From the NCBI RefSeq assembly GCF_019711615.1, contig NZ_JAIGNS010000001.1, positions 1,054,001-1,118,000 of the forward strand: 64,000 bases of DNA, given 5' to 3'. Within the stretch, counting starts at the first letter, position 1, and each line of letters starts with the position of its first letter. Below are positions 34,231-42,710 of the stretch, one piece after another. The stretch comes from Qipengyuania intermedia. GTDB lineage: Bacteria; Pseudomonadota; Alphaproteobacteria; Sphingomonadales; Sphingomonadaceae. A program made the position numbers and the translations under genes. Below the pieces are notes generated by a model. That model had not been told where the DNA came from. It searched no databases and saw only the letters and a list, made by a program, of their open reading frames with translations.

Positions 34231-34901
34231 TCCTTGCTACCGCCGCCTCCCTCCTGCTTGTCGGGGCCCAAGCAGGCGAAACTGTCACGGCCGAGTATGC
34301 GGAGGATTCCGAGACCTGGGCACTCGAATATCCGAGCCTAATCGGCGCTTTCGTCGACGACTATTACAGCTGCCTCAAGAGCGGGAACTACATCGTCGGC
34401 GACGGCAGCGGATTTTCCGACCAGTATCGCGGCGATATCCAGCGCTGCGCGAAGCAGGCAGCCAAGCTGGAGCAGGGCGCTAACGACCGCTTGTCCGAGC
34501 GCGGACGTACCGATGAAGCCAGCCCCGAACAGGTCGCCGAAATCTTCGAGACAGTGCGCCGCATCCATGTCGCGCGGGGCGCCGATCTCGACGCCCTGAT
34601 CGCCTCCGGCTTGTCAAATCATCGCCGGTATCGTGCGGAACAGGAAACGACGGTCGACACCGCCTGCGTGGCGCGCGTCACCGAGCTTCGCAACCAGCGC
34701 GAGGACTTCGCAGCCACACAGGGCCCGAAGCTGGAGCACATCCACGACAAGGACGAGTATAGCGCAGAAGATCGCCTCGCCCTGATGAATTATTCGACCG
34801 AGCTGCTGCGCCTGACGCGCATGATGCAGTTCGAGATGCGCCGCTGCCCGGGATCGGAAATCGCGGACAATACGGCGCAGGACCAGGTGCCCAATAGCTA
34901 A
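34227..34901 (+). CDS. Exported hypothetical protein in the suf operon
   Basis: Unrecognised protein of 224 aa. Signal peptide MILATAASLLLVGAQA; the mature protein is acidic and helical with four cysteines (DDYYSCLKSG, QRCAKQAAK, DTACVARV, RRCPGSE) placed as two likely disulfide pairs. Its ATG overlaps the DUF559 stop. An oxidising periplasmic location inside an operon for cytosolic Fe-S assembly is odd. No function proposed. Confidence 0.65.
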   Translation: MILATAASLLLVGAQAGETVTAEYAEDSETWALEYPSLIGAFVDDYYSCLKSGNYIVGDGSGFSDQYRGDIQRCAKQAAKLEQGANDRLSERGRTDEASPEQVAEIFETVRRIHVARGADLDALIASGLSNHRRYRAEQETTVDTACVARVTELRNQREDFAATQGPKLEHIHDKDEYSAEDRLALMNYSTELLRLTRMMQFEMRRCPGSEIADNTAQDQVPNS

Positions 34902-34923
34902 GCGGCACAAACAGGACATACCG

Positions 34924-35676
34924 ATGCTGAAAATCGAAAACCTCACCGCCGAAATCGACGGCAAGACCATTCTCAACGGCCTCAGCCTGGAAGTGGCTGC
35001 GGGCGAAATCCATGCCATCATGGGCCCCAATGGCGCAGGCAAGTCCACGCTGTCCTACGTGCTCGGCGGCCGTCCGGGCTACGAAGTGACGGGCGGCTCG
35101 GTCACCTTCCGCGGCCAGGACCTGCTCGACATGGAACCGCACGAGCGTGCTGCGGCAGGGCTGTTTCTCGGCTTCCAGTACCCGGTCGAAATCCCCGGCG
35201 TGTCCAACGTCCAGTTCCTGCGCGAGGCGCTCAATGCGCAGCGCAAGGGCCGCGGTGAAGAACCGCTTTCGGGCGGCGAGTTCCTGAAGGTGGCGAAGGA
35301 AAAGGCAGCCCTGCTGAAGCTCGACATGGACATGCTCAAGCGCAACGTGAACGTCGGCTTTTCCGGCGGCGAAAAGAAGCGCGCCGAAATGGTCCAGATG
35401 GGCATCCTCGACCCCGCCTTCGCCGTGCTCGACGAAACCGACAGCGGTCTCGACATCGATGCGCTGCGCGTGGTGGGCGACGGCATCAATGCGATCATGC
35501 GCGACAGCGGCAAGGGTGTCCTGCTGATCACGCACTACCAGCGCCTGCTCGACGTGGTGAAGCCCGACAAGGTCTCGATCCTGAGCAAGGGCCGCATCGT
35601 CAAGACCGGCGGGCCGGACCTTGCGCTGCGCCTCGAGAACGAAGGCTATGACGCGGTGATGGCGGAGCCTGCATGA
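34924..35676 (+). CDS. sufC: Fe-S assembly ATPase SufC
   Basis: ABC-type ATPase of the SufBCD complex, 250 aa. Walker A GPNGAGKST (34-42), signature NVGFSGGEKKRAEM, Walker B FAVLDETDSGLD and switch His in LLITHYQRLLD. All SufC-specific features are intact. Ribosome binding is weak (acaggacata). Its stop overlaps the sufD start. Confidence 0.97.
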   Translation: MLKIENLTAEIDGKTILNGLSLEVAAGEIHAIMGPNGAGKSTLSYVLGGRPGYEVTGGSVTFRGQDLLDMEPHERAAAGLFLGFQYPVEIPGVSNVQFLREALNAQRKGRGEEPLSGGEFLKVAKEKAALLKLDMDMLKRNVNVGFSGGEKKRAEMVQMGILDPAFAVLDETDSGLDIDALRVVGDGINAIMRDSGKGVLLITHYQRLLDVVKPDKVSILSKGRIVKTGGPDLALRLENEGYDAVMAEPA

Positions 35677-36443
35677 CCCAGGACGTCGCCTTCCCCACCC
35701 GCAAGGACGAGGCCTGGCGCTATTCCGACACGGATACGCTGGCCGGCATGGACCTCGGTGCATTCGACCGTTGGCAGGACATCGATGTCCCCGCCGGCGA
35801 GACGGTGCGCGAAACGCTGGTTATCTCCGACGAGAATTCCGATCCCGACGGGGTCGAACTGCGCCGACTGCGGGTCAAGATCGGCAAGGGCGCGCGTTTC
35901 GAACTGTTCGGCGTCATCGCCGGTGCCCAGCTGGGCCGGGTCGAAGTTGTCTTGACCCTCGCCGAGGGGGCTCACTTCGAAATGGGCGGCATCACCGTGG
36001 GCGGCCGTTCGACCGTGCGCGAGTTCGTCACGCGGGTCGCTCATGAAGAGCCGAACGCAACCAGCAACCAGATCGTGCGCAGCGTCCACTGGGGCAAGGG
36101 CACGGGCAATTTCCTCGGCCGGATCGACGTGGTTCGCGACGCGCAGAAAACCGATGCCGCGCAAAGCTTCAAAGGCCTGCTGCTTGAAAAGGGCGCGAGC
36201 GTGAATGCCGTGCCGCAGCTGGAAATCTTCGCCGACGACGTGAAGTGCGAACACGGCGCCAGCGTCGGCCAGATGGACGAGAACGCGCGCTTCTACATGG
36301 CTGCGCGCGGGCTTTCGCCCGAAGCATCGCGGCGCCTGCTGGTGCAGGCATTCATCGGCGATGCGCTGGTGGAAGTGGACGACGAGGCCGAACAGGAACG
36401 CCTGCTGCGCATCGCGCTCGACAAGCTGGACAAGCACCTGTGA
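35673..36443 (+). CDS. sufD: Fe-S assembly protein SufD
   Basis: Paralogue of SufB completing the SufBC2D complex. At 256 aa it is shorter than the E. coli protein (about 420), as is usual in this order. N-terminus FPTRKDEAWRYSDTD is the family opening; the C-terminal core shows CEHGASVGQMDENARFYMAA with the conserved His region, and RRLLVQAFIGDALVEV binds SufC. Overlaps sufC and sufS at both ends. Confidence 0.93.
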   Translation: MTQDVAFPTRKDEAWRYSDTDTLAGMDLGAFDRWQDIDVPAGETVRETLVISDENSDPDGVELRRLRVKIGKGARFELFGVIAGAQLGRVEVVLTLAEGAHFEMGGITVGGRSTVREFVTRVAHEEPNATSNQIVRSVHWGKGTGNFLGRIDVVRDAQKTDAAQSFKGLLLEKGASVNAVPQLEIFADDVKCEHGASVGQMDENARFYMAARGLSPEASRRLLVQAFIGDALVEVDDEAEQERLLRIALDKLDKHL

Positions 36444-37657
36444 GCGACACGGCAACCCTCACGCGCAAGGTCGATTTCCCGGGTCTGCTGACGCCTGACG
36501 GCGCGCCCTGGCATTACCTCGACACGGCCGCCACGGCGCAGAAGCCGCAGGCGGTGATCGACGCCATGTCGCGCGCCATGGGCAAGGATTACGCGACGGT
36601 TCACCGCGGCGTCTATTCGCGCAGCGCGATGATGACGCAGGGCTATGAAGCCGCTCGCAGGCGCGTTGCGGATTTCATCGGCGCGCAGTCGGAAAACGAG
36701 ATCGTGTTCGTGCGCGGCGCGACCGAGGCGATCAACCTCGTCGCCGCAAGCTGGGGCATGACCCGGCTGACCGAAGGCGACCGCATCGTGCTGTCGACGC
36801 TCGAACACCATTCCAACATCGTGCCCTGGCAGATGGTGGCCGAACGCACGGGCGCGCAGATCGACGTCTGCCCGCTGACCGAAGACGGCTGCATCGATCT
36901 CGGCGCGCTGGAGGCCATGATCGGCCCGCGCACCAAGCTGGTGGCATTGGCCCATGTCTCGAACGTCCTCGGCAGCGTGCTCGATGCGCGCAAGGCTGCG
37001 GACCTCGCCCATTCGGTGGGCGCGAAGATCCTGCTCGACGGGTGCCAGGCGGCACCGCGCATGACGCTCGACATGAAGGCGCTGGATTGCGACTTCTATG
37101 CCTTCTCGGGCCACAAGCTGTACGGGCCGACCGGTATCGGCGTCCTGTGGGCGCGTGAGGACATTCTCGACGCCATGCCCCCTTGGCAGGGTGGCGGTGC
37201 GATGATCGACAAGGTCTCGTTCGAAGGCACCACCTACGCCCCGCCGCCGCAGCGTTTCGAAGCGGGAACGCCGATGATCACCGAGGCGATCGCGCTGCAT
37301 GCAGCAATCGACTATGTGGCCGCGCACGATCCCGACAAGCTTTACGAGCATGAGAACGGCCTTGCGCGTAAGCTGCGCGAGGAATTGCGCCGCACCAATG
37401 CCGTGACCCTGTTCGGACCCGAAGAAAGCGCGGGGATCGTCTCCTTCGCGCTCGAAGGGGTTCATCCGCACGATCTAGGCACCATATTGGATGAAGAGAA
37501 CGTGGCGATCCGCGCAGGCCATCACTGCGCACAGCCCCTGATGGAGCATCTCGGCGTGCCTGCAACCGCACGCGCCAGCTTCGGCCTCTACAGCGACGAA
37601 AACGACATTGCCGCCCTCATGCGGGGCATCGAAAGGACCCGGAGGATCTTCGGATGA
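36440..37657 (+). CDS. sufS: Cysteine desulfurase SufS
   Basis: PLP enzyme supplying sulfur to the Suf system, 405 aa. The PLP Lys is K226 in AFSGHKLYGPTGIG, and the persulfide Cys is C363 in RAGHHCAQPLM. Family opening YLDTAATAQKPQAVID and YATVHRGVYSRSA are present. GTG start overlaps the sufD stop. No sufE is encoded in the operon, so the sulfur acceptor may be SufU-like or encoded elsewhere. Confidence 0.96.
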   Translation: MSDTATLTRKVDFPGLLTPDGAPWHYLDTAATAQKPQAVIDAMSRAMGKDYATVHRGVYSRSAMMTQGYEAARRRVADFIGAQSENEIVFVRGATEAINLVAASWGMTRLTEGDRIVLSTLEHHSNIVPWQMVAERTGAQIDVCPLTEDGCIDLGALEAMIGPRTKLVALAHVSNVLGSVLDARKAADLAHSVGAKILLDGCQAAPRMTLDMKALDCDFYAFSGHKLYGPTGIGVLWAREDILDAMPPWQGGGAMIDKVSFEGTTYAPPPQRFEAGTPMITEAIALHAAIDYVAAHDPDKLYEHENGLARKLREELRRTNAVTLFGPEESAGIVSFALEGVHPHDLGTILDEENVAIRAGHHCAQPLMEHLGVPATARASFGLYSDENDIAALMRGIERTRRIFG

Positions 37658-38157
37658 ACAAACCGTCTGACGACAAGGATTTCATTGCCGCACCATCGCC
37701 GGCGGACACGGTAGTCGGAAAACCTCCGCGCGCGCGTGTGTCGGATGCGATCGACCCCGACGAGACAGCGGGAGAGAAGCTGGAGCGCAAGCGGGATTAC
37801 CTCGAAGGCTTCCTGCAGAAGAAGCCGGAAGCCGAAAGCATTACGGGTACCGGCGGCAAGCTCCAGCAGGCGGTCGTCGATGCTCTGAAGGAAATCTACG
37901 ATCCGGAAATCCCGGTGAACATCTACGACCTCGGCCTGATCTACGGCGTCGAGGTGTCGAACGAGGCCGATGTGATCGTCACCATGACGCTGACCACGCC
38001 GCATTGCCCGGTTGCCGAAACCATGCCGGGCGAAGTCGAATTGCGCGCCGCCAGCGTTCCCGGCGTGCGCGATGCGGAAGTAAACCTCGTCTGGGATCCG
38101 CCGTGGGGCCCCGACAAGATGACCGACGAGGCACGGCTCGAACTGGGCATGCTCTGA
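37654..38157 (+). CDS. sufT: SufT/MIP18-type Fe-S maturation factor
   Basis: DUF59 protein of 167 aa aiding Fe-S delivery. A charged N-terminal region of about 70 residues precedes the domain: EIYDPEIPVNIYDLGLIYGV, then MTLTTPHCPVAETMPGEVE with the conserved Cys, and VNLVWDPPWGPDKMTDEAR. Start overlaps the sufS stop; stop overlaps the GNAT gene by one base. Confidence 0.93.
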   Translation: MNKPSDDKDFIAAPSPADTVVGKPPRARVSDAIDPDETAGEKLERKRDYLEGFLQKKPEAESITGTGGKLQQAVVDALKEIYDPEIPVNIYDLGLIYGVEVSNEADVIVTMTLTTPHCPVAETMPGEVELRAASVPGVRDAEVNLVWDPPWGPDKMTDEARLELGML

Positions 38158-38642
38158 TGGGCGAAATCACCACCCGGATTGCCGATTATGGCGACGAAAG
38201 CGATGCGAGCACGGTGGTCGAATTACTCGACTGCTACGCCCGCGATCCGATGGGTGGTGGCGAGCCGCTGGGCGACGAGGTTCGTGAAAGCCTCATTCCG
38301 GGCCTTGCGAAGACGCCCGGCGCCTTCTCGATCCTCGCCTTCGATGGCGATGATGCGGTAGGCCTCTCCAATTGCTTCACCGGCTATTCGACCTTCGCTG
38401 CAAAACCGCTGGTCAACATCCACGACATGGTGGTTCGCGATGGCCAGCGCGGCAAGGGCGTCGGCAAAGCGATGTTCGATGCCATCCATGCAAAGGCCCG
38501 CCGCATCGGCGCCTGCAAGGTGACGCTCGAAGTCCTCAGCGGCAACCACCCCGCCAAGGGGCTCTACACCGCCCAAGGCTATGGCGACTATGAACTGGAC
38601 CCGGACAAGGGCCACGCGCTATTCTGGCAGAAGAGACTGTAA
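38157..38642 (+). CDS. GNAT family N-acetyltransferase in the suf operon
   Basis: Acetyltransferase of 161 aa. Acetyl-CoA loop VRDGQRGKGVGKAMFDAIHA, then ACKVTLEVLSGNHPAKGLYT and a C-terminal GYGDYELDPDKGHALFWQKR. Substrate unknown. It overlaps sufT by one base and sufA by one base, so it is a fixed member of the operon and may modify a Suf component (inference). Confidence 0.85.
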   Translation: MGEITTRIADYGDESDASTVVELLDCYARDPMGGGEPLGDEVRESLIPGLAKTPGAFSILAFDGDDAVGLSNCFTGYSTFAAKPLVNIHDMVVRDGQRGKGVGKAMFDAIHAKARRIGACKVTLEVLSGNHPAKGLYTAQGYGDYELDPDKGHALFWQKRL

Positions 38643-39001
38643 TGACCGAGACAAGCACCCGCCCCGCCCCCAAGGCCGCCGTCAACCTGACGCCGCGTGC
38701 CGAGCAGCGCGTTGCCGATCTCATGGCCAAGGCTCCAGACGATGCCATCGGCGTGAAGCTTTCGACCCCGCGCCGCGGGTGTTCGGGCCTTGCCTATTCG
38801 GTCGACTACGTCACCGAAGAGGCCAAGTTCGACGAGAAGATCGAGACCCCCGGCGGCGTTTTTTACATCGACGGTGCCAGCGTGCTTTACCTCGTGGGCA
38901 GCACGATGGACTGGGTGGAGGACGATTTTTCCGCCGGTTTCGTATTCGACAACCCCAACGCCAAGGGCGCGTGCGGTTGCGGCGAGAGCTTCATGGTCTG
39001 A
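38642..39001 (+). CDS. sufA: A-type Fe-S carrier SufA
   Basis: Iron-sulfur carrier of 119 aa, last gene of the suf operon. Ligands C47 (RRGCSGLAY), C111 and C113 (GACGCGESFMV). LTPRAEQRVADLMAK is the family opening. No clear terminator follows; the next gene is convergent 24 bases away. Confidence 0.94.
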   Translation: MTETSTRPAPKAAVNLTPRAEQRVADLMAKAPDDAIGVKLSTPRRGCSGLAYSVDYVTEEAKFDEKIETPGGVFYIDGASVLYLVGSTMDWVEDDFSAGFVFDNPNAKGACGCGESFMV

Positions 39002-39025
39002 ACCGGTCCACCCGGCTCCGCCGAC

Positions 39026-39955
39026 TCACCCTTCCGCGAGGAAATCCAGCAGGGCCTGTTCGTAGTCGTCGACTTCGCCGTCGGCGTGGATCTTGCCGTC
39101 GAGCCAGGCCTGCTCGGTCGTGGTGACCTTCTCGGCTTCGACGATGCGATTTTCCATCGACGGGGCAGTGCCGCGCTTGCCGAAGACCTGTCCGAAGACA
39201 TTGGGCGAAGCCTTGGCCATGCGACCGACGAACCGCCCGACGCTGCGCGAGGTATCGGCCATGAAAATGTCCAGTTCGGCAGCGCGTTCGCGGCTGATCT
39301 GGGCGTTGGGTAGGTGAAATCCCTGCAAATAGCTGGCGATACCCTGCACGAAGAGGCGTTTCCATTCTGGGTCGTTGTCGGCGTGGAGGGTGGCGTCCTT
39401 CAGGCGGAAAAGGAGGTCGGCTTCCGATCGACCCACCGCGCCCGGGCGTGCGCTGGAGGGGGCAAAGATCGCGCGGCGCAGGATTTGCGCTTCGGCGGCG
39501 GTGACATTGCCCTTCTCCATCTGGCCGCCGCGATGGGTCGGTCCGGTGCCGTTCAGGACGGCATCTTCGATGCGCTCGATCACCCAGTCCTTCAGGCTTT
39601 GGGGGACGTTCTTCGCGCGCTCGAAAATCTTCACGACCAGTTCGCATTCGGCCATCGAACCGAATTCGCCGTCATGGTCGATCCTGCTGACTAGCCAGTC
39701 TGCATTTTCCTGGCTGACATAGCCCTTTGGCTCGAGCTGCATGACCGCGAAAACGCTCAGCGCCTCGACGAAAAACTCGGTCCATTCGGGGCCGCGCTCG
39801 GTCAATTTGTCGTTGAGCGCGAAGATCGCGTCCGCCTCTGCCCTGGTGATGATACCATCGGGCCAGCATTCGCGGCGCAGCCGCAGAACTTCTTCGGGAG
39901 TGACCTTGCCGTCTGCCGCAGCCTGTTCGGCGATCTGGTCGAATTGCGTACTCAT
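39026..39955 (-). CDS. Hypothetical protein with three internal repeats
   Basis: Soluble acidic protein of 309 aa, not recognised. Three related segments are visible: KVTPEEVLRLRRECWPDGII with AEADAIFALND (about 17-50), NVTAAEAQILRRAIFAP with EADLLFRLKD (about 150-190), and KVTTTEQAWLDGKIHADGEV with YEQALLDFL (about 278-307). The first two are followed by matching helices (EWTEFFVEALSVFAVMQLEP and EWKRLFVQGIASYLQGFHLP). D-x-D-G-like loops recall EF-hand or TerB-type helical repeats. A CtrA-like box lies upstream. Confidence 0.65.
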   Translation of the reverse strand: MSTQFDQIAEQAAADGKVTPEEVLRLRRECWPDGIITRAEADAIFALNDKLTERGPEWTEFFVEALSVFAVMQLEPKGYVSQENADWLVSRIDHDGEFGSMAECELVVKIFERAKNVPQSLKDWVIERIEDAVLNGTGPTHRGGQMEKGNVTAAEAQILRRAIFAPSSARPGAVGRSEADLLFRLKDATLHADNDPEWKRLFVQGIASYLQGFHLPNAQISRERAAELDIFMADTSRSVGRFVGRMAKASPNVFGQVFGKRGTAPSMENRIVEAEKVTTTEQAWLDGKIHADGEVDDYEQALLDFLAEG

Positions 39956-40002
39956 TGTTCCAAGTCCCCCTGAATGGACCCGATTTCCCTAGTATTACGC
40001 TG

Positions 40003-40017
40003 TTAATTTCATCTTAC
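40003..40017 (-). promoter_or_regulatory. CtrA-like box before the three-repeat gene
   Basis: Minus strand GTAA-N7-TTAAC (40017-40003), one mismatch from TTAA-N7-TTAA, with a -10-like TAATAC a few bases downstream (minus, 39997-39992). Confidence 0.35.
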
Positions 40018-40439
40018 CGACGCAGCGCAGCGACGCAAGCTGCGCGGTCGACGTCAAGGGAATCGCTGGCCCTGCGCGCCGATACATAGGTCGCGCTGGG
40101 CTGCGCCCCGGGTGACAGCGGGTAGAGGTAGATATCGAGCACGCAGGCCGACCCGGTGAATTGCAGTTTCAGCGCGTCGCCCTCCTTCACCTCCAGCCGC
40201 GGCGGGCCGAAGATATTGGCGAGCGCGGTCGCATTCTTGCCGATTACACCCTCGAGGCCGGGGACATTCATGACCCGCGGGGCGATGAAGCCTCCAGAAG
40301 ACGGGGCGACTTCGACCGGTTGCTGGGGCGGGGGCGTCGTGACCGGTGCGCGCGGCGGCGGGGCCGAAGGTGCGGGCGGGGCGCTGACGCAGGCGGAAAG
40401 CCCGGTGGCGACCAGCAGCAGCGGGGCGAGGTTACGCAT
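40014..40439 (-). CDS. Hypothetical lipoprotein
   Basis: Protein of 141 aa with lipobox LSAC in MRNLAPLLLVATGLSACVSA, a Pro-rich linker (about 20-50) and a small C-terminal domain with VIGKNATALANIFGPPRLEV and SACVLDIYLYPL. The C-terminal pattern resembles small outer-membrane-associated domains, but I cannot name it. Start overlaps the EI24 stop. Confidence 0.65.
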   Translation of the reverse strand: MRNLAPLLLVATGLSACVSAPPAPSAPPPRAPVTTPPPQQPVEVAPSSGGFIAPRVMNVPGLEGVIGKNATALANIFGPPRLEVKEGDALKLQFTGSACVLDIYLYPLSPGAQPSATYVSARRASDSLDVDRAACVAALRR

Positions 40440-41115
40440 CGGTGTGTCTCCCGCGATGGACCATATGGGTTGCGCTCGCCGCGCCGATTACCGGGGCGAG
40501 CAAATTGGCGAAGGGCACGAGTAGGATCGCCGCCACCGTGCCGCCGAGGAAGAACCTCTGCGCGGCCGAAATCGGCGCAATCTCCTGCGCATGTCCGCGA
40601 TGACGCAGCCACACCATGTCCTGCAGTTCGCGGCCGAGCAGCCAGCCGTTGACGACCCAGAACAGGATTGCTGTCCCCACGCCGGTGACCAGCAGGATCA
40701 GGGCGAACGGTAAAACGGCAAGGTTCACCAGCAGCGCCCGGAGTGTCGATCGCATGCTATTTACCAGCTCCTGCCGAAACGGGAGATCGGCTACGCTTGC
40801 CGCATGGGGGTAATGACGCGCCTCCACAGCCCGCACGATCTCGTCGGCGAAGAACTGCAGGACGAACAGTGCCACGAAGCGAAACAGCAGCCAGCCGGCG
40901 ACGACTGTAAGCAGGACGGCGGCAATGGCGCTGATCTCTGCACTAAGCTCTACACCATAGGCTAGAAGTGCTCTGTAAAGCGCCGTGAGGACTACAGAAC
41001 CCAAGGCGAGGAAGATCAGGATCGTGACGGCCACGCTCTTTACCAGCACCTTGACGATGGCCGGATCGCCCAACTGGCCGAGTGACAGGGTAAGGGCGCG
41101 GGGAAGCGATATCAT
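40432..41115 (-). CDS. EI24 domain membrane protein (CysZ-like)
   Basis: Membrane protein of 227 aa with about five helices. EI24/CysZ features: MISLPRALTLSLGQLGDPAI, VVNGWLLGRELQDMVWLRHR and the C-terminal FLGGTVAAILLVPFANLLAP followed by ATHMVH. Sulfate import is known for CysZ, but alphaproteobacterial members are uncharacterised. I start at MISLP; the frame runs further upstream without support. Confidence 0.8.
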   Translation of the reverse strand: MISLPRALTLSLGQLGDPAIVKVLVKSVAVTILIFLALGSVVLTALYRALLAYGVELSAEISAIAAVLLTVVAGWLLFRFVALFVLQFFADEIVRAVEARHYPHAASVADLPFRQELVNSMRSTLRALLVNLAVLPFALILLVTGVGTAILFWVVNGWLLGRELQDMVWLRHRGHAQEIAPISAAQRFFLGGTVAAILLVPFANLLAPVIGAASATHMVHRGRHTDA

Positions 41116-41138
41116 CTCCTGCCTGCGATTGCGCGGAT

Positions 41139-41162
41139 GGGCGGCGCAAGTCAACGCCGCCC
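41139..41162. repeat. Perfect hairpin between divergent EI24 and kinase genes
   Basis: GGGCGGCG (41139-41146), loop CAAGTCAA, CGCCGCCC (41155-41162). No T run on either side, so it is not a usual terminator; it lies in the shared promoter region. Confidence 0.4.
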
Positions 41163-41228
41163 TTGGCCAATGCCCGACGAAGCGCTAACGGCGCCCGACA
41201 CACCGTTTTCAGACCTCCCGGAGTACCA

Positions 41229-42224
41229 ATGTCCCAGCCCCGTTACGACGTCATCGCAATCGGCAACGCTATCGTCGATGTCATGGCCCCTTGCGAAGAC
41301 GATCTCATCGAAGAACTGGGACTGGCCAAGGGCGGCATGACCCTGGTCGATACGCCGCGCGCGAAGGAACTCTACGATGCCATGGGCCGCGCGACCGAGA
41401 TTTCCGGCGGTTCGGCGGCCAATACGCTGGCGGGCATGTCCTCGCTCGGCGCGCAGTGCGCCTTTGTCGGCCAGGTTGCCAGCGACCAGCTGGGCGAGAT
41501 TTTCAGCCACGACATCCGCGCCGTCGGGATCGATTTCGACACCGCGCCGCGCGAAGGCGATCCGCCGACCGCCCGCTGCCTGATTTTCGTGACGCCCGAT
41601 GGCGAGCGGACGATGAACACTTTCCTCGGCGCCAGCCAGTTCCTGCCCCCCGCTGCGCTCGATGACGAACTGATCGCCAGCGCGGGAATCCTCTATCTCG
41701 AAGGTTATCTCTGGGACCCGGAAGAACCGCGCAGCGCCATGCGCCGTGCGATCGACGTCGCCCGCGAAGCCGGCCGCAAGGTCGCTTTCACCGCCAGCGA
41801 AAGCTTCGTCATCGAACGCCATGGCGACGATTTCCGCGCCCTGATCGAAGAGGGCAAGATCGATATCCTCTTCGTCAACGAGCACGAACTGGCGACCCTG
41901 ACCGGTGAAGACGAATTCGACGCCGGCCTCGCCGCGCTGACGGATAAGGTCCCCGTCCTCGTCGCAACGCGTAGCGCCAAGGGTGCCGTGGGCATTGCGA
42001 ATGGCGAGCGCGTGGCAATCGAAGCCGAACCGATCGAGCAGGTCGTGGATACGACGGGCGCGGGCGACCTCTTCGCCGCGGGCTTCCTTACCGGCCACGC
42101 ACGCGGCGAAAGCCTTGAGACCTGCCTGCGGATGGGTGCGATCTGTGCGGCCGAAATCATCAGCCACATCGGCGCACGCAGCGAGAAGGACCTGAAGGCG
42201 CTCGTCGCCGAAAAGCTCGGCTGA
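41229..42224 (+). CDS. PfkB family carbohydrate/adenosine kinase
   Basis: Ribokinase-fold kinase of 331 aa. Substrate-binding GGSAANTLAGMSSLGAQCAF, and the catalytic DTTGAGDLFAAGFL with the base D280. Sphingomonad members are commonly annotated adenosine kinase; ribokinase-type activity on another nucleoside or sugar is possible. Starts at MSQPRYDVIAIGNAIVDV; upstream in-frame codons lack similarity. Confidence 0.88.
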   Translation: MSQPRYDVIAIGNAIVDVMAPCEDDLIEELGLAKGGMTLVDTPRAKELYDAMGRATEISGGSAANTLAGMSSLGAQCAFVGQVASDQLGEIFSHDIRAVGIDFDTAPREGDPPTARCLIFVTPDGERTMNTFLGASQFLPPAALDDELIASAGILYLEGYLWDPEEPRSAMRRAIDVAREAGRKVAFTASESFVIERHGDDFRALIEEGKIDILFVNEHELATLTGEDEFDAGLAALTDKVPVLVATRSAKGAVGIANGERVAIEAEPIEQVVDTTGAGDLFAAGFLTGHARGESLETCLRMGAICAAEIISHIGARSEKDLKALVAEKLG

Positions 42225-42231
42225 GGCCCTA

Positions 42232-42630
42232 TCAGGACGGGGGCGTGTGGTAATCCTCGTCCTTCAGGCTGAGGATGTAGTGGGCAAGTTCTGCCGCCTG
42301 CTCGGGATCGAGATCGAAATCCATCACCAGCGGATAATTATGCGCGTCGGTGAGATAAGTCTGTAGCGTTTCCTCGGTCACGCCCTCGCGATTGGCAATA
42401 TCGGCAAAGGTCGGGGCGGCCGGATTGGGCGAAAGCCACGGTTTCTCGACCGCGTGACATCCGCCGCAGGCGCCCTGCGCGAAGGCCAGCGGATTGTCGT
42501 GCGCCATGTCCGATGGGGCGGCGCTCGCCATTGCGGTTTCGCTTTCCGGATAGGCGGACTGGCAAGCTGCAAGCGCGATGCCTGCAGAAGCAATCAAAGC
42601 GAAGCGAAATTGCGAAGCAGCTTTCATCAT
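42232..42630 (-). CDS. Monohaem c-type cytochrome, lipoprotein-anchored
   Basis: Cytochrome c domain protein of about 132 aa. Haem site CGGCH in GACGGCHAVEKPW; the distal Met is probably in YPLVMDFDL. The N-terminus has a lipobox (ALAAC), so it is likely membrane-anchored in the periplasm. Start ATG 42630 or 42627. Convergent with the PfkB gene; electron partner not visible. Confidence 0.85.
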   Translation of the reverse strand: MMKAASQFRFALIASAGIALAACQSAYPESETAMASAAPSDMAHDNPLAFAQGACGGCHAVEKPWLSPNPAAPTFADIANREGVTEETLQTYLTDAHNYPLVMDFDLDPEQAAELAHYILSLKDEDYHTPPS

Positions 42631-42710
42631 CAAGGCAGTTTGCCGCGAAGTTTCGCAAATTTGCAAGCGCAATGCGTGGTCGATCATTCAGAGCGCTTTA
42701 GCGGCCTTCC

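Noticed and set aside
40014..41115. Lipoprotein plus EI24 as a transport system
   Set aside because: Only the overlap links them; no binding protein or ATPase is nearby, so I did not propose a transporter.
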